Below, one piece after another: positions 1 to 6,617 of a stretch of 64,000 nt of DNA (its first letter is position 1; each line of letters opens with the position of its first letter). The position numbers were made by a program, and so were the translations under genes. The notes below the pieces were generated by a model, which was not told where the DNA came from, did no database searches, and saw nothing but the letters and a program-made list of their open reading frames with translations. This DNA comes from Streptomyces sp. HM190 (GTDB taxonomy: Bacteria > Actinomycetota > Actinomycetes > Streptomycetales > Streptomycetaceae), in assembly GCF_009857135.1 (NCBI RefSeq), contig NZ_CP047318.1, positions 4,712,001 through 4,776,000 of the forward strand. The letters are read 5' to 3'.

Positions 1-114
1 CACACCCACAAGTACGGCACGGGCAAGCTCCCCATCCCCCTGGCCGACGGCCGCACCTTCACCCTCGACCTCGACGAACTCCCGCGCCCGGAGCCCGAGG
101 CGGACGCCCGCTGA
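1..114 (+). CDS. C-terminal end of an unknown protein (partial)
   Basis: An open frame enters from the left edge and ends at TGA 112-114. It encodes 37 residues beginning THKYGTGKLPIP and ending in an acidic, proline-rich tail. Codon third positions are almost all G or C, as expected for a Streptomyces gene. The start and most of the protein lie outside the window, and the visible part matches no family I can name. Confidence 0.6.
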   Translation, partial: HTHKYGTGKLPIPLADGRTFTLDLDELPRPEPEADAR

Positions 115-413
115 CGAGCCCGCTGGCCAGGCCCGTCCCGTCGGCACCGCCGTGGCCGGACCTGGTCGTTGCTGGTCGGGGCAGACAGCTGGGATGGCCT
201 GGCCGTTCGTCGATCGGGATCGGCCACGGAGCGTGGCGTTGGCGAAGTCCGGTTCGCCGCAAGGAAGTTCAAGGTCGCGTTTTGCTGCGGGTGACAACCA
301 CCACGTATTGCCCTTGAGGTGGCGGGTCGCTCGTCCTCGGGCCGAGTTGCCGACCCCGGTTCGGCGATAGCGTGGCACGGCAAGGACTGCTGCTGACAGG
401 TTGGACGAGTTTC
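115..413 (+). promoter_or_regulatory. Upstream region of the large hypothetical gene
   Basis: About 300 bp without a convincing gene; reading frames here have poor codon usage. TTGCCG at 347-352 and TAGCGT at 368-373, spaced 15 bp, resemble a weak -35/-10 pair. The -10 would overlap the GTG at 372, which favours the ATG at 414 as the real start of the next gene. This is inference from motif position only. Confidence 0.3.
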
Positions 414-2507
414 ATGCGGATGCGGTTCGAACCCGAGGCCGATGAGGAGTTCGAGACGGCGTGCGGGCTGCTGGTCGACCGGCTGGTCCGGTGGGCCGGA
501 GAGCAGGGGCTGGCGGTGGACGGATTCACTGCCGAGGCGGCCCTGGAGTACCGACACCGGGCGACTGCCGACGGTCGGCTGGGGCTGTGGGAGCCGCGCC
601 ATGTGGAGGATCTGCTGCTCTCCTGGTTTCCTCAGCAGGTCACGGAGCTTCCCGGGGAGGAACGCGCCGACGCCCCGGACACACTGCGCACGCTGCTGCG
701 CTATCTGCACGCCGCCCAGTTGGCGGACCCGCGCGGCCCCTCCCTCCAGGATTCCCTTGCCGTGGTCGACAGGGTCGCGGAACAGCATCCGGCGGCGATG
801 ACGGACCGCGCTCGCTGGGGGTTGGCGAAGTTCTGGGCGATGACGGCCGCGGAGCAGGGCGTGGACGTCCAGGACGGGGCGGCGTTTCAGCGCTTCGCGG
901 ACCGGGCGCAGCGCGGGGAGGTCGCCTACGATCAGCGGGCTCTCGCCGCGATCATGGAACGGCGGCTGACCGGCCGCGCGCTGTCCGGCGTGGCCCGGGC
1001 CGAGCCGCAGCTGCCCGTGTTGCTTCCCCCGGACGACGAACTGCGCCGACGGGCCGAGGCGTCGACGACCGTGGCGCAGTTGCGCGGACTCGCCGAGTGG
1101 GCGGGGCAGGGCGGCCGCCCGGTGACGGCGACGGGACGCCTGCGGATGGCGGATGCCCGTGAGTTGGTGGACCTGCTGGGCACTGGCGACACAACCGACG
1201 GGGTGCGCTCTTCGGCCGACCTGCCGCGGCTGGGACTGCTGATGGAGTGGGCGAAGAAGGCACGGCTGGTCCGGGTGGTCAAGGGGCGGTTGTACGCGGT
1301 GGCCAAGGCCCGGCCGGTGCTGGCCGACCCGCTCCAGCTGTGGCTGCGCGCTTTCGACGCGTGCTTCGAGCTGCGGCAGGCCCTGATCGGGGCACGCAGC
1401 GGCTGGCACGTCGAGTCGATGCTCTACGACGTCTACGAGGACGTCCTGGACGACGTGCTGAACACGCTCTACAGCCTGCCGTACCCGATGCCCTGGCCGC
1501 GGCTGCGCGACACGGTACACCTGGCCTACCGGAGCTCCTTCCAGCTCGACGCCGGGCCGGACCTGCAGCACCGAATGTGGTTCGAGCACGCCGACCGGGA
1601 CCTGCGCGCGGTGCTCGACCTGCTGGACGACCTGGGCGCAATCGAGCGTGACCGCGGGATGGCCGATCCGGTGTTCCTCGACATCGACCTCTCCGATGCC
1701 GGTCCCGAGCTGCTCGCGGACATGCCGCCGGAGGTCGCGGAGCTGCTGGGCGTCGCGGGGGCGGCAACGGATCCGGTGGCGCGGGAGCGTGCCGATGCCT
1801 GGCGAATGGAGCTGACCGCCGGGCCGGTCGAGCTCATCCGTCTCACCGAACTCGGTACCCGGGCCGTACGACAGCGGCTGCTGGCGGCCGGCAGGGACGC
1901 ACCGTTGGTCGGTGAACTGGCCCAGGCGCCGGCGGCCGGCCTGCTGGGGGTGCTGGCCGAGGACTACGACCCGGACGCCGCTCGCACGGAGCTGGCCGGC
2001 TGGATCACGGCCCGCGGCGAGCGGGAAGGTGCCCTGCGGCAACTGACCGACGCCGTAAGGGCCATGCCCTTTCGCACGCGTGCGCAGGCGATGCTCGACG
2101 TGCTGCTGACGGCTTTGCCGGACGGCGAGGGCGAAGGGCTGCTGCGTTTGCTGCGGCGAGACACACAGCTGGCGCCGCTGGCGCTGAACGCGCTCGCGCA
2201 CCGTGAGTTGCTGTCCCCCGAGGACATGACCGAGGCGGAGTCTCTGCTGGTGCTCGCCGAGAGCCTGCTTCAGCTCATGGAGTTGGCGGGCGGCGCGGGC
2301 GGCGCGGAGGAGACGTTGCGCGCCCAGGGCCCCGAGGTCAAGGACGCGGTTGCCGCCGCGTTGGACTCCGCGCACCCGGACCGGGTCGGACTCGACGAGC
2401 TCGGGCAGCTGGCCGACCGGGCACTGGGCACCCGCCGCGCCCGCCTCGGCGACGCCCGGAAGGCTCGGCGCCCCTCGGGCAGGAGCGGCCGCAAGCGGCG
2501 CCGCTGA
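414..2507 (+). CDS. Conserved actinobacterial hypothetical protein, 697 aa
   Basis: Long frame with typical Streptomyces codon use. The frame is open from GTG 372, but ATG 414 (MRMRFEPEADEEFETA) is preferred because a possible -10 overlaps the GTG. The protein is soluble, mostly alpha-helical by composition, rich in Leu, Ala, Asp and Glu, with a very basic C-terminus (KARRPSGRSGRKRRR) that could bind nucleic acid. No signal peptide, membrane segment or catalytic motif is apparent. A central stretch near residues 235-290 (VTATGRLRMADARELVDLLG, then a basic MEWAKKARLVRVVKGRLY) recurs, as I recall, in uncharacterised actinobacterial proteins. No function is assigned. It stands alone and faces the aminotransferase convergently. 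Confidence 0.7.
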   Translation: MRMRFEPEADEEFETACGLLVDRLVRWAGEQGLAVDGFTAEAALEYRHRATADGRLGLWEPRHVEDLLLSWFPQQVTELPGEERADAPDTLRTLLRYLHAAQLADPRGPSLQDSLAVVDRVAEQHPAAMTDRARWGLAKFWAMTAAEQGVDVQDGAAFQRFADRAQRGEVAYDQRALAAIMERRLTGRALSGVARAEPQLPVLLPPDDELRRRAEASTTVAQLRGLAEWAGQGGRPVTATGRLRMADARELVDLLGTGDTTDGVRSSADLPRLGLLMEWAKKARLVRVVKGRLYAVAKARPVLADPLQLWLRAFDACFELRQALIGARSGWHVESMLYDVYEDVLDDVLNTLYSLPYPMPWPRLRDTVHLAYRSSFQLDAGPDLQHRMWFEHADRDLRAVLDLLDDLGAIERDRGMADPVFLDIDLSDAGPELLADMPPEVAELLGVAGAATDPVARERADAWRMELTAGPVELIRLTELGTRAVRQRLLAAGRDAPLVGELAQAPAAGLLGVLAEDYDPDAARTELAGWITARGEREGALRQLTDAVRAMPFRTRAQAMLDVLLTALPDGEGEGLLRLLRRDTQLAPLALNALAHRELLSPEDMTEAESLLVLAESLLQLMELAGGAGGAEETLRAQGPEVKDAVAAALDSAHPDRVGLDELGQLADRALGTRRARLGDARKARRPSGRSGRKRRR

Positions 2508-2689
2508 CCGGGCAACACCGCCCGGCCCTCCGGGCGTCGCCGGGTGCGCCGGCACTGACACGAGAGCTGTTCGTCGAAGAGGCCGGGGACGCCGCCCTTG
2601 CCGATCGGCTGCGGATCGCCATCGGCGGGCGGGGCGCCTTCCGGTGCTTGAAGGACGCCCTCGCTGGTGACGATCGTTCCTGGAGCCGC

Positions 2690-2805
2690 GCTCCAGGCCG
2701 CCCGCGAGCAGGTCCCGTTCGGCCAGCGTGTCCGCGCGGAAGTCCGCGAAGTACGAGTCGGGCAGGCGCAGGGCCTCGGACCCGGCATACCCGACGGCCC
2801 AGGCC
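2690..2805 (-). pseudogene. Remnant duplicate of the aminotransferase 3' part
   Basis: Read on the minus strand, this segment encodes ALRLPDSYFADFRADT followed by LAERDLLAGGLER. The intact neighbour has ALRLPDSYFDEFRADM followed by RAKRDLLAGGLER (its minus-strand codons near 3060-3160). Nucleotide similarity starts around 2690 and runs into the last codons of the aminotransferase. Beyond it, toward 2508, the similarity is lost. This looks like a partial duplication or the residue of a second, tandem aminotransferase gene. Confidence 0.65.
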
Positions 2806-4026
2806 CTATGCGCCCAGTGTCTTGAGGCGGCGCGCGGCCTCCTCCAGTACGCCTGTCCGCTTGCAGAACGCGAATCGTACGAAGGGCGCGCCCTGCTCGC
2901 GGTGGTCGTAGAAGACCGCGTTGGGGATCGCCACCACTCCGCAGTGTTCGGGCAGGGAGCGGCAGAAGGCGAAGCCGTCGCTCTCACCGAGGGGGCGGAT
3001 GTCGGTGGTGATGAAGTACGTGCCGGCCGGGCGGAAGACCTTGAAGCCCGCCCGCTCCAGGCCGCCTGCGAGCAGGTCCCGCTTGGCGCGCATGTCGGCG
3101 CGGAACTCGTCGAAGTACGAATCGGGCAGGCGCAGGGCCTCGGCCACGGCGTACTGGAAGGGCCCGGAGGCGACGTACGTGAGGTACTGCTTGGCCGAGC
3201 GGACGGCCGAGACGAGTTCCCGCGGCGCCGTGATCCAGCCCACCTTCCACCCGGTGAACGAGAACGTCTTGCCGGCCGAGCCGATGGTCACCGTGCGGTC
3301 CCGCATCCCCGGGAACGTCGCCAGCGGCAGGTGCTCGGCGTCGTCGAAGACGAGGTGCTCGTACACCTCGTCCGTCACCACCAGCAGGTCCCGCTCGACG
3401 GCCAGCTCCGCGATCGCCGTCAGCTCCGCGCGGGTGAGGACCGTGCCGGTCGGGTTGTGCGGGGTGTTGATCAGCAGCAGCCGGGTGCGGTCGGTGACGG
3501 CGGCCCGCAGCTCGTCGAGGTCCAGCCGGAAACGCCCCTCGTGCGGCCGCAGCGTCACGGGCACCCTCCGTCCGCCCGCCATCGCCACACAGGCCGCGTA
3601 CGAGTCGTAGTACGGCTCCAGGGCGACCACCTCGTCACCGGGCTCCAGCAGCCCCAGCAGGGCCGCCGCGATGGCCTCCGTGGCGCCCGCCGTGACCAGC
3701 ACCTCCGTGTCCGGGTCGAACGTCAGCCCGTACCGCCGCAGCTGGTGCGCGGTGACCGCGGCGCGCAGCTCCGGCACGCCCGGGCCCGGCGGGTACTGGT
3801 TGCCCCGCCCGTCCCGCAGCGCCCGCACGGCGGCCTCGCGGATCTCCTCGGGGCCGTCCGTGTCGGGAAAGCCCTGGCCCAGGTTGATCGAGCCGGTCCG
3901 CAGGGCGAGCGCGGACATCTCCGCGAAGATCGTCGTCCCGAACTCGGCGAGCCGCCGGTTGAGCGGGGGCCGGGCAGCGGTGCCGGCGGGGTCTGCGGGG
4001 CGTGCGCTGGAGGTCATGGCCGTCAT
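2806..4026 (-). CDS. PLP-dependent class I/II aminotransferase, 406 aa
   Basis: Fold-type I aminotransferase, normal length. Visible are the substrate-side motif NLGQGFPD (48-55), NTPHNPTG (187-194), TDEVYE (218-223) and the PLP-lysine motif SAGKTFSFTGWKVGW with Lys253. This subgroup includes kynurenine/methionine aminotransferases and N-succinyldiaminopimelate aminotransferase (DapC); the exact substrate cannot be read from sequence. The start ATG at 4026 is followed by a Ser/Ala/Pro-rich flexible leader of about 20 residues. It is transcribed away from the three small Cys-rich genes, sharing the 120-bp gap 4027-4146. A broken copy of its 3' region lies directly after its stop codon. Confidence 0.88.
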   Translation of the reverse strand: MTAMTSSARPADPAGTAARPPLNRRLAEFGTTIFAEMSALALRTGSINLGQGFPDTDGPEEIREAAVRALRDGRGNQYPPGPGVPELRAAVTAHQLRRYGLTFDPDTEVLVTAGATEAIAAALLGLLEPGDEVVALEPYYDSYAACVAMAGGRRVPVTLRPHEGRFRLDLDELRAAVTDRTRLLLINTPHNPTGTVLTRAELTAIAELAVERDLLVVTDEVYEHLVFDDAEHLPLATFPGMRDRTVTIGSAGKTFSFTGWKVGWITAPRELVSAVRSAKQYLTYVASGPFQYAVAEALRLPDSYFDEFRADMRAKRDLLAGGLERAGFKVFRPAGTYFITTDIRPLGESDGFAFCRSLPEHCGVVAIPNAVFYDHREQGAPFVRFAFCKRTGVLEEAARRLKTLGA

Positions 4027-4036
4027 CCTGCGCCCA

Positions 4037-4112
4037 ACCTCTGGAGTTCCTCAACTCTGCTTTGGGCCGTCGAACGCCAGGGCATCCCCAGGTCACGCAC
4101 GACCCACGGGGG
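4037..4112 (+). repeat. Leader repeat copy A upstream of the first Cys/Gly-rich gene
   Basis: The segment has the order CCTCTGGA, TTCCTCAACTCTGCTTTG, GGCATCCCCA, GTCACGC, CCCACGGGGGG. The same order recurs at 4384-4465 before the second small gene with few changes. Because it precedes the coding sequence and ends 34 bp before ATG 4147, it probably carries promoter or leader functions duplicated along with the gene. Confidence 0.7.
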
Positions 4113-4146
4113 GTCTGCACGGGGGAACGAAAGGCTGGTGACGGAG

Positions 4147-4377
4147 ATGGAGACCTGGTTCTTCCTCGTCTTCGGAGCGGTCGTGCTGCTCGGCATCGTG
4201 TCGAGCCTCAGCGGGGGCTCGCGCCGTCGGCGCCGCCGCAGCTGGTGGGCGGACGGAGGCTCGTCCGGGGGCGGGTCGTCCTGTGGGGGAGGCTCGTCCT
4301 GCGGAGGTGGTTCCTCGTGCGGAGGTGGTTCCTCCTGCGGCGGCGGGGGCTGCGGTGGCGGCGGGGGCGGCGACTGA
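4147..4377 (+). CDS. Small membrane-anchored Cys/Gly-rich protein 1 (76 aa)
   Basis: ATG 4147 follows a purine-rich stretch. Residues 3-20 (TWFFLVFGAVVLLGIVSS) form one hydrophobic helix, followed by a basic patch RRRRRR, then SWWADGGSSGGG. The tail consists of SSCGGG-type units ending CGGGGGGD, with five cysteines and no other reactive residues. By the positive-inside rule the basic patch, and with it the tail, is more likely cytoplasmic. I do not recognise the family. Gly/Cys-rich tails also end some TIGR04222 and DUF2207 membrane proteins, but those core domains are absent here. First of three related genes, preceded by leader copy A. Confidence 0.75.
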   Translation: METWFFLVFGAVVLLGIVSSLSGGSRRRRRRSWWADGGSSGGGSSCGGGSSCGGGSSCGGGSSCGGGGCGGGGGGD

Positions 4378-4383
4378 CCGCGT

Positions 4384-4465
4384 ACCTCTGGACTTGCTCA
4401 ACTCCGCTTTGAACGCCCGCGCACGCGGGCATCCCAGCGTCACGCTGGACGACGGGAGGCCCACG
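4384..4465 (+). repeat. Leader repeat copy B upstream of the second Cys/Gly-rich gene
   Basis: Matches copy A (4037-4112): CCTCTGGA, TGCTCAACTCCGCTTTG, GGCATCCCA, GTCACGC, CCCACGGGGGC in the same order and spacing. It begins 7 bp after the stop of gene 1, so the unit duplicated appears to be leader plus gene. A weaker trace (ACCCACGGGGGG followed by TTGC) occurs before gene 3 near 4790-4805. Confidence 0.7.
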
Positions 4466-4522
4466 GGGGCCGTCCCGCGGCGCAACGGGGAACAACGGGG
4501 GACCGGAAAGGGGGACGACGCC

Positions 4523-4747
4523 ATGGACATCGGCATCGTGGTGGGGATCGCCTGCCTCGTACTGATCGTGGTCCTCGCCGTCATCGTCAGCTCCAGGAAG
4601 TCGGTACGGGCCGGCGCCTGCGGCCGCCGCCGGGGCAGCTGGTGGGCCGACAGCGGGAACTCCGGCGGCGGGGGCTGCGGGGGCAGCTCCTCGTGCGGGG
4701 GAGGCTCCTCGTGCGGCGGTGGTGGCGGATGCGGCGGCGGCAGCTGA
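4523..4747 (+). CDS. Small membrane-anchored Cys/Gly-rich protein 2 (74 aa)
   Basis: ATG 4523 has a good ribosome site (GGAAAGGGGGA, 4505-4515). Residues 2-23 (DIGIVVGIACLVLIVVLAVI and onward) are one transmembrane helix. Then come SSRKSVRAGACGRRRG and SWWADSGNSGGGG, matching the RRR-x-SWWAD-x-G-x-SGGG core of protein 1, and a tail of CGG/SSCGGG units ending CGGGS. There are six cysteines: one in the helix, one in the basic patch and four in the tail. Helix, basic patch, SWWAD motif and Cys/Gly tail occur in the same order as in protein 1, so the two are paralogues. Function unknown. Confidence 0.75.
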   Translation: MDIGIVVGIACLVLIVVLAVIVSSRKSVRAGACGRRRGSWWADSGNSGGGGCGGSSSCGGGSSCGGGGGCGGGS

Positions 4748-4838
4748 GCCCGAAGGGCTCGGCGGTACCGCACCTCGAACAAGGCGAGGCACCCACGGGG
4801 GGTTGCTTCGGGGGACTGAGAGAAAGAAGGGGGGCGCC

Positions 4839-5234
4839 ATGAACGCGATCGTGATCCTGGCCATCATCCTGGGGGCCGTCTTCGTGGTGCTGACGACGGT
4901 CTTCGTCGCCGTCAACAGGAGCAACGCCCGAGCCGCGCGAACGGCCGGCCGCCGAACGGGCGGTCACGGCGGCGGGAGCGCACGCCGCGGCAGCGGCCAC
5001 AGCGACTCGCACCACGGCAGCGACCAGAGCTGGTGGGTGCTCGGCGGCGCCGCCGCCGTCGGCGACAGCGGGTCGTCGCACGACGACAGGCACTCCTCGT
5101 CCGGGAGCGGCGGTTCGTCGTGCGGTAGCAGCTCGTCGTCCTGCGGCAGCAGTTCGTCGTCGTGCGGCAGCAGCAGCTCGTCGTGCGGCTCCTCCTGTGG
5201 CGGTGGCGGGGGCGGATGCGGTGGAGGCAGCTGA
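4839..5234 (+). CDS. Small membrane-anchored Cys/Ser/Gly-rich protein 3 (131 aa)
   Basis: ATG 4839 follows AAAGAAGGGGGG. Residues 3-25 are a transmembrane helix. A basic and His-rich linker (RSNARAARTAGRR, then GHSDSHHGSDQ) leads to SWWVLGGAAA, a divergent form of the SWWAD motif. The tail carries four tandem SSCGSSS-type blocks, then SSCGGGGGGCGGGS. It is longer than proteins 1 and 2 and uses Ser rather than Gly between cysteines. Spacing to gene 2 is 91 bp, and a strong hairpin follows 28 bp after the stop, so the triplet probably ends transcriptionally here. Family unknown. Confidence 0.72.
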   Translation: MNAIVILAIILGAVFVVLTTVFVAVNRSNARAARTAGRRTGGHGGGSARRGSGHSDSHHGSDQSWWVLGGAAAVGDSGSSHDDRHSSSGSGGSSCGSSSSSCGSSSSSCGSSSSSCGSSCGGGGGGCGGGS

Positions 5235-5262
5235 CACGGGGCAGCCGAGCTCCACGCCAGAA

Positions 5263-5294
5263 GCGCCCGCCGGGATCGAACTCCCGGCGGGCGC
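5263..5294 (+). terminator. Hairpin terminator after the small-protein triplet
   Basis: Perfect 13-bp inverted repeat: GCGCCCGCCGGGA (5263-5275), loop TCGAAC, TCCCGGCGGGCGC (5282-5294). There is no U-run, as is usual in Streptomyces. It sits 28 bp after the stop of protein 3. Confidence 0.8.
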
Positions 5295-5738
5295 TCGCGC
5301 GTCCGCCCACCCCGCCCCACGCGTACCTCCCGCACCACGTATCGCGTGCCCCATGCGCACGCCTGGGTACGCCGGGAGGGTCCGGTTGCCCGGCGAGCGC
5401 CCCCCGTCGTTCGTGCGACCGCCGCGACGGGCGCACACGTAGCACTTCCATGGCAGGGGCGCACGCCTGGTTGAACAGTTGAGCTGTACAGCCCTCGGGG
5501 GGATGGAAAGCACGCCAAGTTGGGTAAAAACGCTGTGGTGGCGCCACAGTTCATGATTCCCTATAAATCGCCAACGCAGCCCCCGGACGTCCCTCCCGGC
5601 AGGCCTGTCCTGGCTGACCGGACCGCTGGGACGTCGTCCCCACCCCGACCTGGCTGACCGGGCCCCATCCCCGGTGCCGAAGCGGGGTGCGCCGGACCTC
5701 CCCTCTTCATCTTCTTTGCGTGCTAGCGGAGCCGACCC
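5295..5738 (+). promoter_or_regulatory. Long intergenic region with palindromes before the DUF2617 gene
   Basis: No coding potential seen. It holds the palindrome GCTGTACAGC (5483-5492) and the inverted repeat CTGTGG-N5-CCACAG (5533-5549). A TATAAA-like element (5562-5567) follows in an unusually AT-rich patch, so the inverted repeat would overlap the -35 zone of such a promoter. The block CTGGCTGACCGG occurs twice (about 5610 and 5650). These could be operator and promoter of the downstream DUF2617–aminopropyltransferase unit; untested. Confidence 0.4.
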
Positions 5739-6260
5739 ATGCTCACGATCCTGAACACCACCTACACCGACACCCGCGCGGCCGACCTGGCGTGGGCCCT
5801 GGGCCGCGAACCGCTGCCCGCCCTCGCCGCGCTCGACCTCGAACTCGCGGGCGCGAAGCTCCAGTTGAGGCTTCTCGGGGCGTCCCACCAGGTGCTCCTG
5901 GAGGAGGAGAGGGGCGGCCACTGTTCGGAGACGGTCGCCTGCATCCCGGGTTCCAGCACGCCCCTCCCGCTGGGGGTGGCCAAGAGGGTGGGCGACTGGG
6001 AGTACGAATTCGCCGCCCGGGTGGAGGTGTTGTCGCCCGGCTCCTTCGCGGGCCGCGCCCAGGAACTCCTCGCGCTCGTCTCCGACCACCCCCATGGACT
6101 CGCCGGCGTCTTCCCCGGCAGCCCGCACGCCTTCACGGCGATGCTCGCGCAGCGCTACGAGGGCCAGGTGCACTGGCGCACGTGGCACGCGTATCCGCAG
6201 GACGGCCAGTTGGTCGCCACCAGGACGAGGGTGGGCGTGCGGGTGTCGGTGCCGCTGTGA
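5739..6260 (+). CDS. DUF2617 family protein (173 aa)
   Basis: The protein starts MLTILNTTYTDTRAADLAWALG and includes HCSETVACIPGSSTPLPLG and FPGSPHAFTAML, the pattern of the actinobacterial DUF2617 family. Length matches the family. ATG 5739 has GCGGAG upstream. It is soluble with no signal peptide and no known activity. It precedes the membrane aminopropyltransferase in the same direction, 357 bp apart, an arrangement I recall as common in Streptomyces; a functional link is inference. A dispersed repeat begins immediately after the stop codon. Confidence 0.82.
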   Translation: MLTILNTTYTDTRAADLAWALGREPLPALAALDLELAGAKLQLRLLGASHQVLLEEERGGHCSETVACIPGSSTPLPLGVAKRVGDWEYEFAARVEVLSPGSFAGRAQELLALVSDHPHGLAGVFPGSPHAFTAMLAQRYEGQVHWRTWHAYPQDGQLVATRTRVGVRVSVPL

Positions 6261-6378
6261 GGGGCCGGGCGCCCAGTAGTTCGGGGGCGTGCTGTTGGTG
6301 CCGCGTGTGCGTGTGCGTGTGCGTGTGCGGGTGTCGGTGTCGGTGCGTCGTGGTTTCTCGCGCGGTTCCCCGCGCCCA
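6261..6378. repeat. Dispersed intergenic element copy 1, containing a GTGTGC microsatellite
   Basis: Begins at the base after the DUF2617 stop with GGGGCCGGGCGCCCAGTAG and ends with CGCGCGGTTCCCCGCGCCC. The second copy is at 41394-41505, also directly after a stop codon. Between the conserved ends lies a variable GT/GC-rich core, here four copies of GTGTGC-like hexamers (about 6303-6330). The end motif resembles the GCGCAGTTCCCCGCGCCCC element that recurs in many Streptomyces intergenic regions (from memory). The remaining gap to 6617 shows nothing else. Confidence 0.6.
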
Positions 6379-6617
6379 TGGAGGGACGGGCATGCGGCCC
6401 TGGAGGACCGGGCGTGGAGCCCGTCCTCTCCCGGAAGACGTGGGCCTGACGGCCCGGCCCTCATCAGGCGGCGCCGTTGAGGTGCACGGGGCGCAGCCCC
6501 GGCCGCTCCTCAGGGGTGCGGTGAACCGCGCGGCAAGCCCTCACCCACCCGCACCCGTCGACGAAACACGCGCCCCAGAGCCATGAGGCGCCCGGCGCCC
6601 ACCCGCAGACCACCCTT

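Noticed and set aside
5706..6260. DUF2617 gene read from an upstream GTG
   Set aside because: ATG 5739 has a ribosome site and matches the family start MLTI; upstream codons lack bias.
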